Assembly: GCF_025847205.1 (NCBI RefSeq)
Contig: NZ_JAOYTH010000003.1
Coordinates: 372,001 to 436,000, forward strand
Direction: 5' to 3'
Length of the DNA: 64,000 bases
Source: Pararhizobium sp. YC-54
GTDB lineage: Bacteria; Pseudomonadota; Alphaproteobacteria; Rhizobiales; Rhizobiaceae
The position numbers and the translations under genes were made by a program. Shown here in pieces: positions 18,101 through 27,948 of the stretch. The notes beneath the pieces are model-generated. The model was not told where the DNA came from. It saw nothing but the letters and a program-made list of their open reading frames with translations, and did not search any database. Every line of letters begins with the position of its first letter. Within the stretch, counting starts at the first letter, position 1.

Positions 18101-19937
18101 GGAGAAAATCCGCCTGATCGCCGCCTTCGACCATCGCGACATCTTCATCGATCCTGATCCGGATATCGAAAAATCCTTTGCCGAGCGCAAGCGCATGTTC
18201 AACCTGCCGCGTTCCAGCTGGCAGGACTACGACCGCTCGACGCTTTCGGCGGGCGCCATGATCATTCCACGCTCGGAAAAATCGGTGACGCTGACGCCGC
18301 AGGCGATGGCGGCAATCGGCCTTGAGAAGAGCCAGGCGACACCGTCCGAGATCATGACGGCGATCCTGAAGAGCCCGGCCGACCTGCTCTGGTTCGGCGG
18401 TATCGGCACTTACGTGCGCGGCCCAAGCGAAACCGATGCAGAAGTCGGCGACCGCGCCAACGACCCGATCCGCATCACCGCCGACGAAGTCGGCGCCAAG
18501 GTGATCGGCGAGGGCGCCAATCTCGGCGTCACCCAGCGCGGCCGCATCGGCTTCGGCCTCAAGGGCGGACGCTGCAACTCCGACGCCATCGACAACTCGG
18601 CCGGTGTCAACTCCTCCGACTTCGAGGTCAACATCAAGATTGCACTCGCTTCGGCGATGCGCGACGAGCGCCTGACCCGTGCCAAGCGCAACACGCTTTT
18701 GGCTTCGATGACCGATGAAGTGGCAGCTCTGGTGCTGCGCAACAACTACGAGCAGTCCCTCTCCATCTCGCTGACGGAAATGCTGGGTGCCGGCAACCGG
18801 ACGGCTCTTGCCCGGCTTATGACCCGGCTGGAAGCCGACGGCCATCTCAACCGCAAGGTCGAGGTGCTGCCCAACGATCTGGCGCTGAGCGAACGCTATC
18901 AGAACGGCAAGGCGCTGACACGCGCCGAGATCGGCGTGCTCTTGTCCTATGCCAAGATCGTCCTGTTCGATGAGATCGTCGCCAGCGACCTGCCCGACGA
19001 CGCCTATCTGCTGACGACGCTGCGCGATTACTTCCCGGCCAAGATGCACAAGGCCCATGCCAGCGATATCAACGAGCACCGTCTGCGCCGCGAAATCATC
19101 GCGACGGTTCTGGCCAATGACGTCATCAACCGCGGCGGTCCGGCCTTCGTCTCGACGTTGATCGACCAGACGGGCTTCATGCCGGCGGATGTGGTGAAGG
19201 CTGCGGTGCTGACACGCGACGGCTACGACCTGAAGCGCATCTATTGCGAGATCGACGCGCTGGACAACGTCATCAGCGGTGCTGTGCAGAACGAACTCTA
19301 CCAGGAGGCGGCGCGCATCTTCGCCATCGTCACCGAACGGACACTCAGGACCAAGGCGATGCAAGCGCCGCTCGGCGAGGCGATCGGTGAGCTGCGCGAA
19401 GCGTTGCAGAAACTGAAATCCACCCTGCGAAGCTCGATTCCAGAGGACGCAACGACGGACGTGCGGCAAAGGGCTGCCTATTTCATCGAGCGTGGCGTTC
19501 CGCCGGCGCTTGCCGAGGAGATCGCCGCTCTCGCCGTGATGACCTTCGTGCCGGAAATCATCCAGATCGCCGCCGATACCGGCGTGACGCTGGCACGCAC
19601 GGCGCAGAGCTATTTTGGCGTGACACAGAAACTGCGGATCGCCCGGCTCCTGGCGGCCGCCGAGCGCGTTTCGGCAACCGAGCAATACGAGGCCATGGCC
19701 CTTTCGCGCAGCATCAACGACATCGCTACCGCGCGCAAGGACATCACCATCACGGCACTCACCGACAAGAAGGACGAGCGCAATCCGGTCGGTGCCTGGC
19801 GGGACAGCGACCACAGCCGGATTTCCCGCGTAACCGACCAGCTGACCCAGTTGACGGAGAAGGGCGAAACGACGCTCGCCAAGATCACCGTCGCAGCCGG
19901 GCTCCTCAGCGATCTTGCACAGAACAGGATGAGGTGA
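15150..19937 (+). CDS. gdh: NAD-specific glutamate dehydrogenase, large (180-kDa class)
   Basis: Oxidative deamination of glutamate to 2-oxoglutarate, linking amino-acid use to the TCA cycle. The protein is 1595 residues, in the range of the large GDH class. It has an N-terminal ACT-like regulatory half and a catalytic core with VARGGLRWSDR, the lysine-bearing GAKGGFYPKQLP, and the NAD-domain motif GEGANLGVTQRGR, then a long C-terminal helical part. The ATG at 15150 has GGGGAG seven bases upstream and is favoured over 15126. It is followed after 30 bp by a UMF1-family carrier. A huge open frame on the opposite strand is a compositional shadow. Confidence 0.95.
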   Translation: MGTKYNPKKDRHFEAVSEAGKAAGLKMLSPEILFRRASHDDLDAYTPDMLALTAAHALTAISHKESDRPVISVETVEGIAPNGDDISILSVTDRNMPFLYDSIMGEVTSTHRDIHLAVHPILVIEAGKPAKIFDPEEKSDPATRISHIQIHLSKLTRAETEDLKERVANVLSQVHQAVGDWGQMTALLDQAMNELENHAPSRKKGDRDEALAFLRWLRGNNFTFLGMREYTYSGKGDDAVVERGEGRGLGILSNPDVRVLRQGKDAVLTTPEILAFLNGPDFLIVTKANVKSVVHRRAYMDYIGVKRFDEAGNVTGELRIVGLFTSSAYTRPAADIPLLRFKVEKIVDHFGFDPQSHSGKMLANTLESYPRDDLFQIDVSLLASFCEQINELADRPRIRVLPRIDHFDRFVSVIVYVPREQYDSDVREKIGRYLKTVYDGRVSAYYPAFPEGGLARVHFIIGRSGGKTPRVAQVKLEDAVRDIVTRWIDRFNLLARHDGVSITVNEAYQAAFTPAEAHADLADIAACSPGDPIRIAFYQKRGKGPESLELKIFHAGEPVSLSHRVPLLENLGFRVISEQTHDIAVSCATAGERLVVLHDMELVHRDGHLLDLNKTGPMLEEAYLAAWNGVIEDDSFNRLILLAGLTAREVTVLRAYARYLRQTGITYSQGYLADTLNKYPAIASDIFKLFVTRMDPVLEDKPKTKRIAALSAAIEEALNAVPSLDEDQILRRYVNVVQSTLRTNYFQRDASGNPKVMLAFKLDPKALEGLPEPRPFREIFVYGTEVEGVHLRFGKVARGGLRWSDRSQDYRTEVLGLVKAQQVKNAVIVPVGAKGGFYPKQLPAGGTRDDIFKAGTEAYKTYIRTMLSITDNIVGQDIVPPANTLRLDGDDPYFVVAADKGTATFSDTANGLAQEAGFWLDDAFASGGSAGYDHKKMGITARGAWETVKRHFREMDIDIQTTPFSVVGVGDMSGDVFGNGMLLSEKIRLIAAFDHRDIFIDPDPDIEKSFAERKRMFNLPRSSWQDYDRSTLSAGAMIIPRSEKSVTLTPQAMAAIGLEKSQATPSEIMTAILKSPADLLWFGGIGTYVRGPSETDAEVGDRANDPIRITADEVGAKVIGEGANLGVTQRGRIGFGLKGGRCNSDAIDNSAGVNSSDFEVNIKIALASAMRDERLTRAKRNTLLASMTDEVAALVLRNNYEQSLSISLTEMLGAGNRTALARLMTRLEADGHLNRKVEVLPNDLALSERYQNGKALTRAEIGVLLSYAKIVLFDEIVASDLPDDAYLLTTLRDYFPAKMHKAHASDINEHRLRREIIATVLANDVINRGGPAFVSTLIDQTGFMPADVVKAAVLTRDGYDLKRIYCEIDALDNVISGAVQNELYQEAARIFAIVTERTLRTKAMQAPLGEAIGELREALQKLKSTLRSSIPEDATTDVRQRAAYFIERGVPPALAEEIAALAVMTFVPEIIQIAADTGVTLARTAQSYFGVTQKLRIARLLAAAERVSATEQYEAMALSRSINDIATARKDITITALTDKKDERNPVGAWRDSDHSRISRVTDQLTQLTEKGETTLAKITVAAGLLSDLAQNRMR

Positions 19938-19967
19938 CACTGTTCGCTCCAACAGGGCGGACAGGCG

Positions 19968-21395
19968 GTGGAGAATCAGGTGAGCAGCATCACGGCAGGG
20001 GCTGGCGACGAGCCAAGGGTATCGCGCGCCGGCCTTTTCGGCTGGATGCTGTTCGACTGGGCAGCACAGCCGTTCTTCACCGTGATCATCACCTTCATCT
20101 TCGGCCCCTATTTCGTGTCCCGGCTCACCGACGACCCGGCCTACGGACAGGCAATGTGGGGCTATACGCTGACCATCTCCGGCATCGTCATCGCCGTGCT
20201 GTCGCCGGTGCTCGGTTCGATCGCCGACCAGACCGGCGCCCGCAAACCCTGGATCGCCTTCTTCGCCGTCATCAAGATCGTTTCGCTGGCGCTCCTTTGG
20301 TTTGCCGTGCCGGGATCGTCGCTGATCTACCCGTTCATCTTCATCATCCTGGCATCGATCGCGGCCGAATTCTCGATTGTTTTCAATGACTCGATGATGC
20401 CACGGCTGGTTGGTGAAAGGCAGATCGGCAAGATCTCCAACATAGCCTGGGGACTTGGCTATCTCGGCGGCATGATCGTATTGATCGCGGTCGTGGCGCT
20501 GCTTGCCGGAAGCCCGGAATCCGGCAAAACAATTCTTGGAATCGACCCGCTGTTCGGGCTCGATCCGGCAACCGGCGCCGACGCGCGGGTCACCGGGCCG
20601 ATCTCGGCCATCTGGTATCTCGTCTTCATCCTGCCGATGTTCCTGTTCACGCCCGACGCCCACAAGGCGGCCATGCCTGCGGCCGCTGCCGTGCGCGCCG
20701 GATTGGCGGAGCTGCGCCACACAATCGGCGAACTCCAGCACCGCTCCGGCATTTTGCGCTTTCTGATCGCCCGGATGATCTTTCAGGATGGGGTCAACGG
20801 CCTCTTGGCGCTTGGCGGCACGTTTGCGGCCAGCATGTTTGCCTGGCAGACGGTCGAGCTTGGTGTCTACGGCATCATTCTCAATGTCGTGGCGATCGGC
20901 GGCTGCCTCTATGCCAGCCGGCTAGACGCAAAACTCGGTTCGAAGGTGATCGTCACAGCCAGCCTGATCTGCCTGACCATCGCAACGCTCGGCATCGTCT
21001 CGACCGGCCCGGGCTATACCTTGTTCGGGCTGCTCCAGCTGCCGACAACCGATGCCGGCGGGCTTTTCGGCACCGCCGCGGAGAAAGCCTATATCGTCTT
21101 CGGTCTTCTGGTCGGGATTGCGTTCGGCCCGGTACAGGCCTCCTCCCGCTCCTACATGGCGCGCAGCGTCAGTGCTGACGAGGCGGGGCGATATTTCGGC
21201 ATCTATGCCCTGTCCGGACGGGCGACGACCTTTCTGGCACCCGCCGCCGTTGCCACCGTGACCCTGATGACGGGATCGGCCCGTATCGGCATGATGGCCC
21301 TGGTGGTCTTCCTGGCCGTCGGCCTGCTGATCCTGATCCGGACTCCTTACCCGGCGAATAACGTGGCGCGAAAAGCGGCTGTCGGGCAACGATAG
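19968..21395 (+). CDS. UMF1 (Atg22-like) family MFS transporter
   Basis: Inner-membrane carrier of 475 residues with about twelve hydrophobic segments. The opening [17 protein letters not shown] and the loop [17 protein letters not shown] are typical of the UMF1/Atg22-like branch, whose yeast member exports amino acids from the vacuole. The substrate here is unknown, but position right after glutamate dehydrogenase (30-bp gap) hints at amino-acid flux. The frame opens at a GTG (19968); a second GTG at 19980 lies seven bases after GGTGGAG and could be the real start, shortening the protein by four residues. Confidence 0.85.
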   Translation: MENQVSSITAGAGDEPRVSRAGLFGWMLFDWAAQPFFTVIITFIFGPYFVSRLTDDPAYGQAMWGYTLTISGIVIAVLSPVLGSIADQTGARKPWIAFFAVIKIVSLALLWFAVPGSSLIYPFIFIILASIAAEFSIVFNDSMMPRLVGERQIGKISNIAWGLGYLGGMIVLIAVVALLAGSPESGKTILGIDPLFGLDPATGADARVTGPISAIWYLVFILPMFLFTPDAHKAAMPAAAAVRAGLAELRHTIGELQHRSGILRFLIARMIFQDGVNGLLALGGTFAASMFAWQTVELGVYGIILNVVAIGGCLYASRLDAKLGSKVIVTASLICLTIATLGIVSTGPGYTLFGLLQLPTTDAGGLFGTAAEKAYIVFGLLVGIAFGPVQASSRSYMARSVSADEAGRYFGIYALSGRATTFLAPAAVATVTLMTGSARIGMMALVVFLAVGLLILIRTPYPANNVARKAAVGQR

Positions 21396-21414
21396 CCGAG
21401 GGGTTAGTCTCCAG

Positions 21415-21487
21415 CGTCATCCTCGGGCTTGACCCGAGGATCCATTTCCGGGACCTATGGATGGTCGGGTCAAGCCCGACCATGACG
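21415..21487. repeat. Composite palindromic intergenic repeat (copy 2)
   Basis: Two hairpins in tandem: TCCTCGGG/CCCGAGGA around CTTGA (21420-21440) and ATGGTCGGG/CCCGACCAT around TCAAG (21461-21483), flanked by CGTCAT and ATGACG. The first shares its core with the element at 1457-1485. It sits between two convergent genes. Confidence 0.75.
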
Positions 21488-21573
21488 GCGGGGTGGGAGC
21501 TTGGTGTTCGACGTTATACCCCTCCCTCGCCAGCAGTCCGTGGGCGAACCCACAAGGCTCAAGCGACCCGCCT

Positions 21574-23187
21574 TCAATGCCGGAAATGGCGCATGCCGGT
21601 AAACACCATGGCAACGCCGGCCTCGTCGGCGGCGGCGATGACTTCCGGATCGCGCATCGAGCCGCCGGGCTGAATGACGGACGTGGCACCGGCTGCGATC
21701 ATCGACAGGAGGCCATCGGCGAACGGCAGGAAGGCTTCCGAGGCAACGGCGGAACCGTGGGTGAGCGGCGCGGGAAGGCCGAGTGCCCTGGCGGCTTCTT
21801 CAGCTTTGAGGCCGGCGATGCGGGCGGAATCGACCCGGCTCATCTGGCCGGCGCCGATGCCGACGGTCTGGCCGTCCTTGGCGTAGACGACAGCATTGGA
21901 TTTCACATGCTTCGCCACCTTGAAGGCGAATTTCATGTCCTCCAGCTCCTGCGCTGTCGGCGCCCGTTTGGTCACGACCTTCAGCTCCAGGTCCTCGACC
22001 ATGCCATTGTCACGCGTCTGCACCAGCAGGCCGCCCGCAACCGTCTTTGCGGTCAGACCGGGGACACGCGGATCGGGAAGGGCGCCAGTGACGAGAAGGC
22101 GCAGGTTCGGCTTGCCAGCAACAATGCTCCTGGCGGCATCGCTGACCGAAGGCGCGATGATCACCTCGGTAAACAGCTTGACGATTTCCTCCGCCGTGGC
22201 GCCGTCAAGCTGCTGATTGAGCGCGATAATGCCGCCGAAAGCCGAGGTGGAATCGCAGGCCAGCGCGCGCTCATAGGCTTCAAGCAAAGTGGATCCCGTG
22301 GCAACGCCACAAGGATTGGCATGCTTGATGATGGCGACGGCCGGCGATTTTTCAGCCGGGAATTCGGCAACGAGCTCGAAGGCGGCGTCGGTGTCGTTAA
22401 TGTTGTTGTACGAGAGCTGCTTGCCCTGCAGCAGGGTGGCGGTGGCAACGCCCGGGCGGTTCTCGCCGGTGATATAGAATCCAGCCTTCTGATGGGGATT
22501 TTCACCGTAGCGCATCTCTTCCTTCAGGACCCCGCCGACCGTGCGGTGAAGCGGCATCGGCGTGTCGAGGACTTCGGCGAACCAGCCGGAAATCGCGGTG
22601 TCATAGGCAGCCGTGCGGGCATAGGCCTTGGCGGCCATCTTCTGGCGGAAGCTGAAGGACGTAGCGGCACCCGTGCCAAGCTCGGCGAGAAGCGCTGAAT
22701 AGTCGGACGCGTCGGTGATAACCGTGACATAGGCGTGGTTCTTGGCCGAGGCGCGGATCATCGCCGGGCCGCCGATATCGATATTCTCGACTGTCGTCGG
22801 GTAATCGCCGCCCTTGGCGCGGACATCCTCGAACGGATAGAGATTGATGACGGCCAGATCGATGCCGGTAATGCCATGTGTGGTCATTGCCTGGACATGA
22901 TCCTCATCGTCGCGGATCGCCAGAAGGCCGCCATGCACGCCCGGATGCAGCGTCTTTACCCGACCATCCATCACCTCCGGAAAGCCGGTGAGCTCGGATA
23001 CGTCGGTGACCGGCAGGCCGGCATCGGCAAGCACCTTGTGCGTGCCGCCGGTCGAAACCAGGTGAACGCCCTTCTGATGCAGCGCGCGCGCCAGATCGAC
23101 GATACCGGTCTTGTCGGAGACCGAGAGGAGGGCGGTGCGGACAGTGACCTGATCCGGGGCGGGAATCTTCTTGGAGGCGACAGCCAT
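21574..23187 (-). CDS. purH: Bifunctional AICAR formyltransferase / IMP cyclohydrolase
   Basis: Last two steps of de novo purine synthesis: AICAR to FAICAR with 10-formyl-THF, then closure to IMP. The 537 residues match the family. The N-terminal cyclohydrolase half has [14 protein letters not shown] and STGGTHKVL; the C-terminal transformylase half has [11 protein letters not shown] and [15 protein letters not shown]. The start at 23187 is preferred because AAGGAG lies seven bases upstream and the protein then begins MAVASKK; the adjacent ATG at 23190 is also possible. It follows the heparinase-like gene on the same strand with a 126-bp gap. No purine riboswitch is visible. Confidence 0.96.
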   Translation of the reverse strand: MAVASKKIPAPDQVTVRTALLSVSDKTGIVDLARALHQKGVHLVSTGGTHKVLADAGLPVTDVSELTGFPEVMDGRVKTLHPGVHGGLLAIRDDEDHVQAMTTHGITGIDLAVINLYPFEDVRAKGGDYPTTVENIDIGGPAMIRASAKNHAYVTVITDASDYSALLAELGTGAATSFSFRQKMAAKAYARTAAYDTAISGWFAEVLDTPMPLHRTVGGVLKEEMRYGENPHQKAGFYITGENRPGVATATLLQGKQLSYNNINDTDAAFELVAEFPAEKSPAVAIIKHANPCGVATGSTLLEAYERALACDSTSAFGGIIALNQQLDGATAEEIVKLFTEVIIAPSVSDAARSIVAGKPNLRLLVTGALPDPRVPGLTAKTVAGGLLVQTRDNGMVEDLELKVVTKRAPTAQELEDMKFAFKVAKHVKSNAVVYAKDGQTVGIGAGQMSRVDSARIAGLKAEEAARALGLPAPLTHGSAVASEAFLPFADGLLSMIAAGATSVIQPGGSMRDPEVIAAADEAGVAMVFTGMRHFRH

Positions 23188-23313
23188 CATCAAGCTCCTT
23201 GGTAGGCGCCGGATATCGGGAGGGTCTTCCGGCAAATGTCCGCCTGCCGTTAACACAGCTTTCCGCGTGAAGAAACCGCAGTCACGGCGATGAACGGCCT
23301 ACCAGCGAGATTG

Positions 23314-24999
23314 TCACGCTTCGCGCGAAAAAATCCACTGGATTTCGGGCTGCGAGCCCGCTGCAAAGGTCACGGACAGCTGTGACGTCTTGCGCACGCC
23401 CGAAGGGTCGGCAAAGAAAATGTCTTCCTCGACCAGGACATCGCCATCGCGGCAGGTAAACAGCCAGACCTCACCATCCGGTGCGCTCAGGTAAACCTCA
23501 TGGGCGCTGTGCTGACGGATATTGATCGACGGATGAATATGAAACCGCGCGACAGCGACGGCGGTATGGGTTTGCGCCGGTTCCGCGCCATCCGGCTGAA
23601 CCAGCCGGTCGCGCCCACGGACAGCATTTCCCTGACCGTTGATGCCGATATCGCGCTCATGGACGAGGCCGAAGGCCTGGGCATAGCCATCATGGCTGGC
23701 AATAACAGCATCCGGCTGGCCGGCACGTTCCTCGCGCCGGACAGCGACCTTCGAGACGCCGCCGGTAACGATGGGACCGAGAAAACTAGACTGCGACAGT
23801 CGCGATGACGAACGATCGTTGATGGTCACCGTCGAATGCGCCGCCGTCAGGCGCGCCAGCTGGCGAAACCGGTCGCCGGCAAACTTTGGCGAACCGGAAT
23901 TGATGACGAAGCGGTGGCGTCCCGACGACATTTCGAACGACAGGCAGCCGGCATGTGCGGTTCGCGACAATTCCGCCGAAAGCGGTTTGCCCGTGTCCAT
24001 GATGACAACGACGTTGTTGTGCGCCAGGCGTTCGTACTGAAGGTGCGGCAACGCCTTGAAAGGCGCACCGGCAGTCTCGTCGTACCGCAGGACGGCCATG
24101 AGTTCATTGGCAAGCGTCGAGGTGGCGCCATTGAACAGGGCCAGTTCTCCGCCCTCATGGCGAAAGAAGCGCAGGGCCGGATACATCCGGTCGATGCAGG
24201 GGATCAGCCTGGCCGGCACGTCATGGCCGAGATTGACATAGGTCTGGCGCAGCGGCAGCAGATCGATCAGCAATTCCAGGCCGGTGCGTGGATTGCGCGA
24301 GCTGTGGCCGCCATCCGGCAGGATCTGACGGTCAAGTTCCTGATCAAGATTGCGCGCCGCCTTGCGGATCGTCGATTCCGACGCCGGCATGGCAACGGAG
24401 GCCATGGCAAGAGCAATGCGTGCCCGTAGCCGCGCTTCGCCGTCGCAGGTGGTGTCGGTGATATGGCGCAGATACCGCACCTGGAAGGCAAGGCTTTTGA
24501 GGAACCGGCGATAGAATGCATGCTCGGCATTGCGCAAAATGATCGGCGAATGCGACATCCACGCAATCAGTCGCTGGGAGATGATGTCGGCTTCCCAGGC
24601 GATGCCGCCGATATAGCCGCCATGCGTGACAATCCAGTCGTTGACGATATGGCGCAACCGGACGAAGGCCTCCTCCTCCTTGACCGAACGCATGTGGCGA
24701 ACCCAGCCGAAAGAATGAAGCCGCACGGCGAATTCCTGCGATGGGAGATCCATCTCGAATGGAGATTCACCATCGGTTTCAAGCACGCGGCCAGCCAGCG
24801 GAAAGCGCCCCTCCAGGATTTCCTGAGCGACGAAGGGATCGACCGCCCTGAGATCGGTCGGCGCGACAATCAGCCGATCCGGCGTTGTCCCGGCAAAGCG
24901 CAGGGCGGAATTCCGGCCCAAGGCAAGACGGCGCGAGAAGCGGCGCCAGCCCTCACGCACATACAGATAAAGAAGCCTTTGCCGGTCTGAAATCTGCAT
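23314..24999 (-). CDS. Heparinase II/III-like protein
   Basis: A 561-residue protein with the two-part layout of the heparinase II/III-like family: an alpha-helical N-terminal half (to about 330) and a C-terminal beta-sandwich with HAGCLSFEMSSGRHRFVINSG around 345-365. These folds are polysaccharide-lyase like, and rhizobial members may act on an envelope or acidic polysaccharide. No signal peptide is apparent at the ATG at 24999. The gene lies between rsmB and purH on the same strand, an order I recall from other rhizobia. Substrate and activity are unproven. Confidence 0.85.
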   Translation of the reverse strand: MQISDRQRLLYLYVREGWRRFSRRLALGRNSALRFAGTTPDRLIVAPTDLRAVDPFVAQEILEGRFPLAGRVLETDGESPFEMDLPSQEFAVRLHSFGWVRHMRSVKEEEAFVRLRHIVNDWIVTHGGYIGGIAWEADIISQRLIAWMSHSPIILRNAEHAFYRRFLKSLAFQVRYLRHITDTTCDGEARLRARIALAMASVAMPASESTIRKAARNLDQELDRQILPDGGHSSRNPRTGLELLIDLLPLRQTYVNLGHDVPARLIPCIDRMYPALRFFRHEGGELALFNGATSTLANELMAVLRYDETAGAPFKALPHLQYERLAHNNVVVIMDTGKPLSAELSRTAHAGCLSFEMSSGRHRFVINSGSPKFAGDRFRQLARLTAAHSTVTINDRSSSRLSQSSFLGPIVTGGVSKVAVRREERAGQPDAVIASHDGYAQAFGLVHERDIGINGQGNAVRGRDRLVQPDGAEPAQTHTAVAVARFHIHPSINIRQHSAHEVYLSAPDGEVWLFTCRDGDVLVEEDIFFADPSGVRKTSQLSVTFAAGSQPEIQWIFSREA

Positions 25000-25205
25000 T
25001 TTCGACGCCTGCGCGTCTCCTTACTCCCGGACTGGCCTCATGCGGCATTGAAAACCGGAATGACTGCAATCCGTACCAGATACTACCAGAACGACGATCG
25101 TGCCTGAAAAGTCGTTAAACTTTTATGGATCGCGCCTGTATTGTTTAGGCAAACGGACATGGAGCGTCAATTGACGCCCGCCATGTGCCTGTTGACAGGC
25201 TGTGG

Positions 25206-26624
25206 TTAAATCTTGCGACGAAGGACCACGGCGTAAAAACCGTCAAGGCCGCCGGAGAAACCGTCCTGCGGCTCGATCATTGCCGGTGTGGTGCGAAATT
25301 CACCCAGCGGCGTCACTGCATTTTCCAGACCCGGCCAGTCTTTTGGCGCGATTGCCACCCGTTCGCAGTTGCCATCGGCAAGCACACGTTGCGTTACCTC
25401 TTCACCTTCCCGCTTATCGAGTGAGCAGTTGGAAAAGACGACGAGACCGCCGGGCTTCACCAGCGTCAGCGCGTGGCGCAGCAGCTTTTCCTGCAGGACG
25501 GCCAGTTTCTCGATATCCTCCGGCCCCTTGGTCCACAGGACGTCCGGATGACGGCGGATCGTGCCGGTCGAGGAACACGGCGCATCGAGCAGGGCCGCAT
25601 CGAACAGGTCATCAGCACGGAAATCGGCCATGTTGATTTCCCGGGTGACCGCTTCCAGTCCCAGCCGGGCGAGATTGCCCTGAAGACGCTTGAGGCGGCT
25701 TGCTGACTGATCGAGTGCGGTGACCTCGGCTCCGGCGAGAATGAGCTGTGCCGTCTTGCCGCCGGGTGCAGCGCAGAGGTCGATCACGCGTTTGCCGGCG
25801 AGCGAACCGAAAAGCTGGGCGGGAAGGGCGGCGGCGGCATCCTGCACCCACCATTCGCCGTCATCGAAACCGTCAAGCGCCGGCACCGCGCCGGAAAAAC
25901 CGGCAAGACGGACCGAACCGGTCGGAAGAAGACGTCCGTTCAGACGTTCCGCCCAGCGTGGGGCATCCGACTTGACGGTCAGATCAATGGCTGCGGGCGT
26001 CAAAAGCGCTTCGGCGATGCGGGCGGCTTCATCGGCGCCGTAATAGGTTACCAGCCGTTTATGGAACCAGCCCGGAATCGCCGGGATTTTTTCACCGACA
26101 TTTTCCAGCAGATCCTGCTTTTCACGCGCCATGCGGCGCAGCACAGCGTTAACGAGGCTGGCAAAGCGCTTGTTGCGCGGATCGATCTGCGCCTGCTCGA
26201 CAGCGAGATCGACGGCGGAATGATCGGGAATATCGAGATAAAGGATCTGCGCGGCGGCCACCGTCAGCACGTGATCGAGCGCCCGGGCGCCTTCCGGCAG
26301 CGGATTTTGCAACAGCGAACCGATCATCGCCTCGATGCGTGGCAATTGCCGCAGCGCCGAGTTGAGGATAGCCCGAACCAGCGCGCGGTCGGCCTCGTTC
26401 AGTTCGCGATAGACCGGATTGCCGTTGCCGGCATCCAGCATGCCATCCAGCGATGTCTTGCGATCGACGACAGCGGCCAGCATCTTGGCAGCCGCCTGCC
26501 GGGCCCGGATTCCGGGCTTGTTGCTGCGTTCAAAGGCCGGATTCTCCGGAGACTGGCCGCGCAAGCGGGCCGGGCGGTTGTTTCGTTTCGGATGCGAAGC
26601 GTTCTTATGATCGTCAGACGTCAA
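25206..26624 (-). CDS. rsmB: 16S rRNA m5C methyltransferase, RsmB/Sun family
   Basis: SAM-dependent RNA cytosine-5 methyltransferase of 472 residues. A NusB-like helical N-terminal domain (about 35-170) precedes the Rossmann domain. The latter carries [15 protein letters not shown] (SAM binding), the DAPCSSTG motif and the catalytic [13 protein letters not shown] motif. This matches bacterial RsmB, which modifies C967 of 16S rRNA in E. coli. The stop codon side is separated from the heparinase gene by about 200 bp; the start overlaps the htpX stop by 4 bp (ATGA), so the two are translationally coupled with htpX first. Confidence 0.93.
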   Translation of the reverse strand: MTSDDHKNASHPKRNNRPARLRGQSPENPAFERSNKPGIRARQAAAKMLAAVVDRKTSLDGMLDAGNGNPVYRELNEADRALVRAILNSALRQLPRIEAMIGSLLQNPLPEGARALDHVLTVAAAQILYLDIPDHSAVDLAVEQAQIDPRNKRFASLVNAVLRRMAREKQDLLENVGEKIPAIPGWFHKRLVTYYGADEAARIAEALLTPAAIDLTVKSDAPRWAERLNGRLLPTGSVRLAGFSGAVPALDGFDDGEWWVQDAAAALPAQLFGSLAGKRVIDLCAAPGGKTAQLILAGAEVTALDQSASRLKRLQGNLARLGLEAVTREINMADFRADDLFDAALLDAPCSSTGTIRRHPDVLWTKGPEDIEKLAVLQEKLLRHALTLVKPGGLVVFSNCSLDKREGEEVTQRVLADGNCERVAIAPKDWPGLENAVTPLGEFRTTPAMIEPQDGFSGGLDGFYAVVLRRKI

Positions 26625-27580
26625 GACCAGGGACCTTTCGGTGGTTCGGAACCACCGCGACCCCAGCCTGTCGGCGGCACGGAGCGCGATTTGCGCACCG
26701 GATTATCAGCCCTGACCGGCGGCGTCGAGACCGACTGCATCTCTTGCGCCATCTGCTGCAATGCCGCGATGCGGTTTTCCGTGGCCGGATGGGTGGAGAA
26801 CAGATTGTCCATGCGCTCGCCGGAGAGCGGATTGATAATAAACATGTGTGCGGTGGCCGGATTGCGCTCAGCCTCGGCGTTCGGCACCTGATGGGCGAAG
26901 TTCGAGATCTTGGCGAGCGCAGATGCCAGCGCCAGCGGCTTGCCGCAAATTTCCGCGCCGCGCCGGTCGGCCGAATATTCGCGCGTCCGGCTGATCGCCA
27001 TCTGCACGATCGCAGCAGCCAACGGCGCGACGATCATCGCCACCAGGATGCCGATGAAGCCGAGCGGATTATTATTTTCGCGATTGCCGCCGAAGAAGAA
27101 GGCGAAGTTTCCAAGCATGGAGATCGCGCCCGCAAGCGTCGCGGTCAGCGTCATCGTCAGCGTGTCGCGGTTTTGCACGTGGGCGAGTTCATGCGCCATG
27201 ACACCAGCGACTTCATCATAGGACAGCGCGTTCAAAAGCCCGGTGGACGCCGCCACCGCCGCATTTTCAGGATTGCGTCCCGTGGCAAAGGCATTCGGCT
27301 GCGGATTGTCGATGACATAGACTTTCGGCATCGGCAGTCCGGCGTTCGCCGCAAGATCGCGGACAATGCCGTAATATTCCTGGGCCGAGCGCTCGTCGAC
27401 CTCCTGCGCGCGGTACATGCGCAGCACCATGCTGTCGGAGTTCCAGTAGGAAAAGAAGTTCATACCGGCGGCAATGACCAGAGCAATCATCATGCCACCC
27501 TTGCCGCCGATGAGAAAACCGACCGCCATGAACAGTGCGGTCATGAAGGCCAGAAGCATCGCGGTGCGCATAAGGTTCAT
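26621..27580 (-). CDS. htpX: Membrane zinc metalloprotease HtpX
   Basis: Inner-membrane M48 peptidase involved in quality control of membrane proteins. The 319-residue product shows two N-terminal membrane segments (about 6-45), the zinc site HELAH in [15 protein letters not shown] near residue 133, a further pair of membrane segments after it, and the third ligand region in [13 protein letters not shown]. The C-terminal tail is Pro/Arg/Gly rich. It is the first gene of the htpX-rsmB pair. A parS-like site lies 25 bp upstream of its start codon. Confidence 0.95.
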   Translation of the reverse strand: MNLMRTAMLLAFMTALFMAVGFLIGGKGGMMIALVIAAGMNFFSYWNSDSMVLRMYRAQEVDERSAQEYYGIVRDLAANAGLPMPKVYVIDNPQPNAFATGRNPENAAVAASTGLLNALSYDEVAGVMAHELAHVQNRDTLTMTLTATLAGAISMLGNFAFFFGGNRENNNPLGFIGILVAMIVAPLAAAIVQMAISRTREYSADRRGAEICGKPLALASALAKISNFAHQVPNAEAERNPATAHMFIINPLSGERMDNLFSTHPATENRIAALQQMAQEMQSVSTPPVRADNPVRKSRSVPPTGWGRGGSEPPKGPWS

Positions 27581-27604
27581 CAGTCGGTCTCCAACGTTTG
27601 CCGA

Positions 27605-27620
27605 TGTTTCACGTGAATCA
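27605..27620. other. parS-like site upstream of htpX
   Basis: TGTTTCACGTGAATCA matches the parS consensus TGTTTCACGTGAAACA at 15 of 16 bases. It lies in the divergent gap between htpX and the DUF1674 gene, 12 kb from parB and 20 kb from the putative oriC. Confidence 0.7.
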
Positions 27621-27697
27621 CGGGTTTCGCTTGAACAAAGGTTTCCTATATGATGGGGACATTAGGCGCTTTCTTCAACTTTTTCGCGGAAATTCAC

Positions 27698-27898
27698 ATG
27701 CAGAACGACAACGACAATTTGCCGGTGGAGCCGCGCAAACCTCTTTCGCCGGCGGCAGAGCGGGCGCTGGCCGAAGCTGAGGAACGCCGCAGGCTGCAAA
27801 AACCTGTCGAACTCCCGGAAGAACTGGGCGGACGCGGTGGGGCCGAGCCGTCTCGCTTCGGCGACTGGGAAATCAACGGCCGGGCGATCGATTTCTAA
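27698..27898 (+). CDS. DUF1674 / SDHAF4-like small protein
   Basis: A 66-residue soluble protein. The C-terminal stretch GGRGGAEPSRFGDWE followed by NGRAIDF is the hallmark of the DUF1674 family, the bacterial counterpart of mitochondrial SDHAF4, which helps mature the flavinated succinate dehydrogenase subunit. The N-terminal part is charged and probably helical (residues 18-33). The ATG at 27698 is favoured since the family begins near here; an earlier ATG at 27650 would add 16 hydrophobic residues. No sdh genes are nearby. Role in SDH assembly is inferred from the family. Confidence 0.82.
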   Translation: MQNDNDNLPVEPRKPLSPAAERALAEAEERRRLQKPVELPEELGGRGGAEPSRFGDWEINGRAIDF

Positions 27899-27948
27899 GG
27901 AAATAATTCCTGTTGAGTTCACGATAGGAACGGTATATTTTCCTATTC

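Noticed and set aside
15408..20741. A 1777-codon open frame antisense to NAD-glutamate dehydrogenase and its neighbour
   Set aside because: No stop codons appear because of strong GC codon bias on the real strand. The translation is rich in Arg, His, Asp and Gly with no family signature, and it covers two well-recognised genes.
23188..23313. Purine riboswitch upstream of purH
   Set aside because: The gap shows no recognisable aptamer core or terminator.
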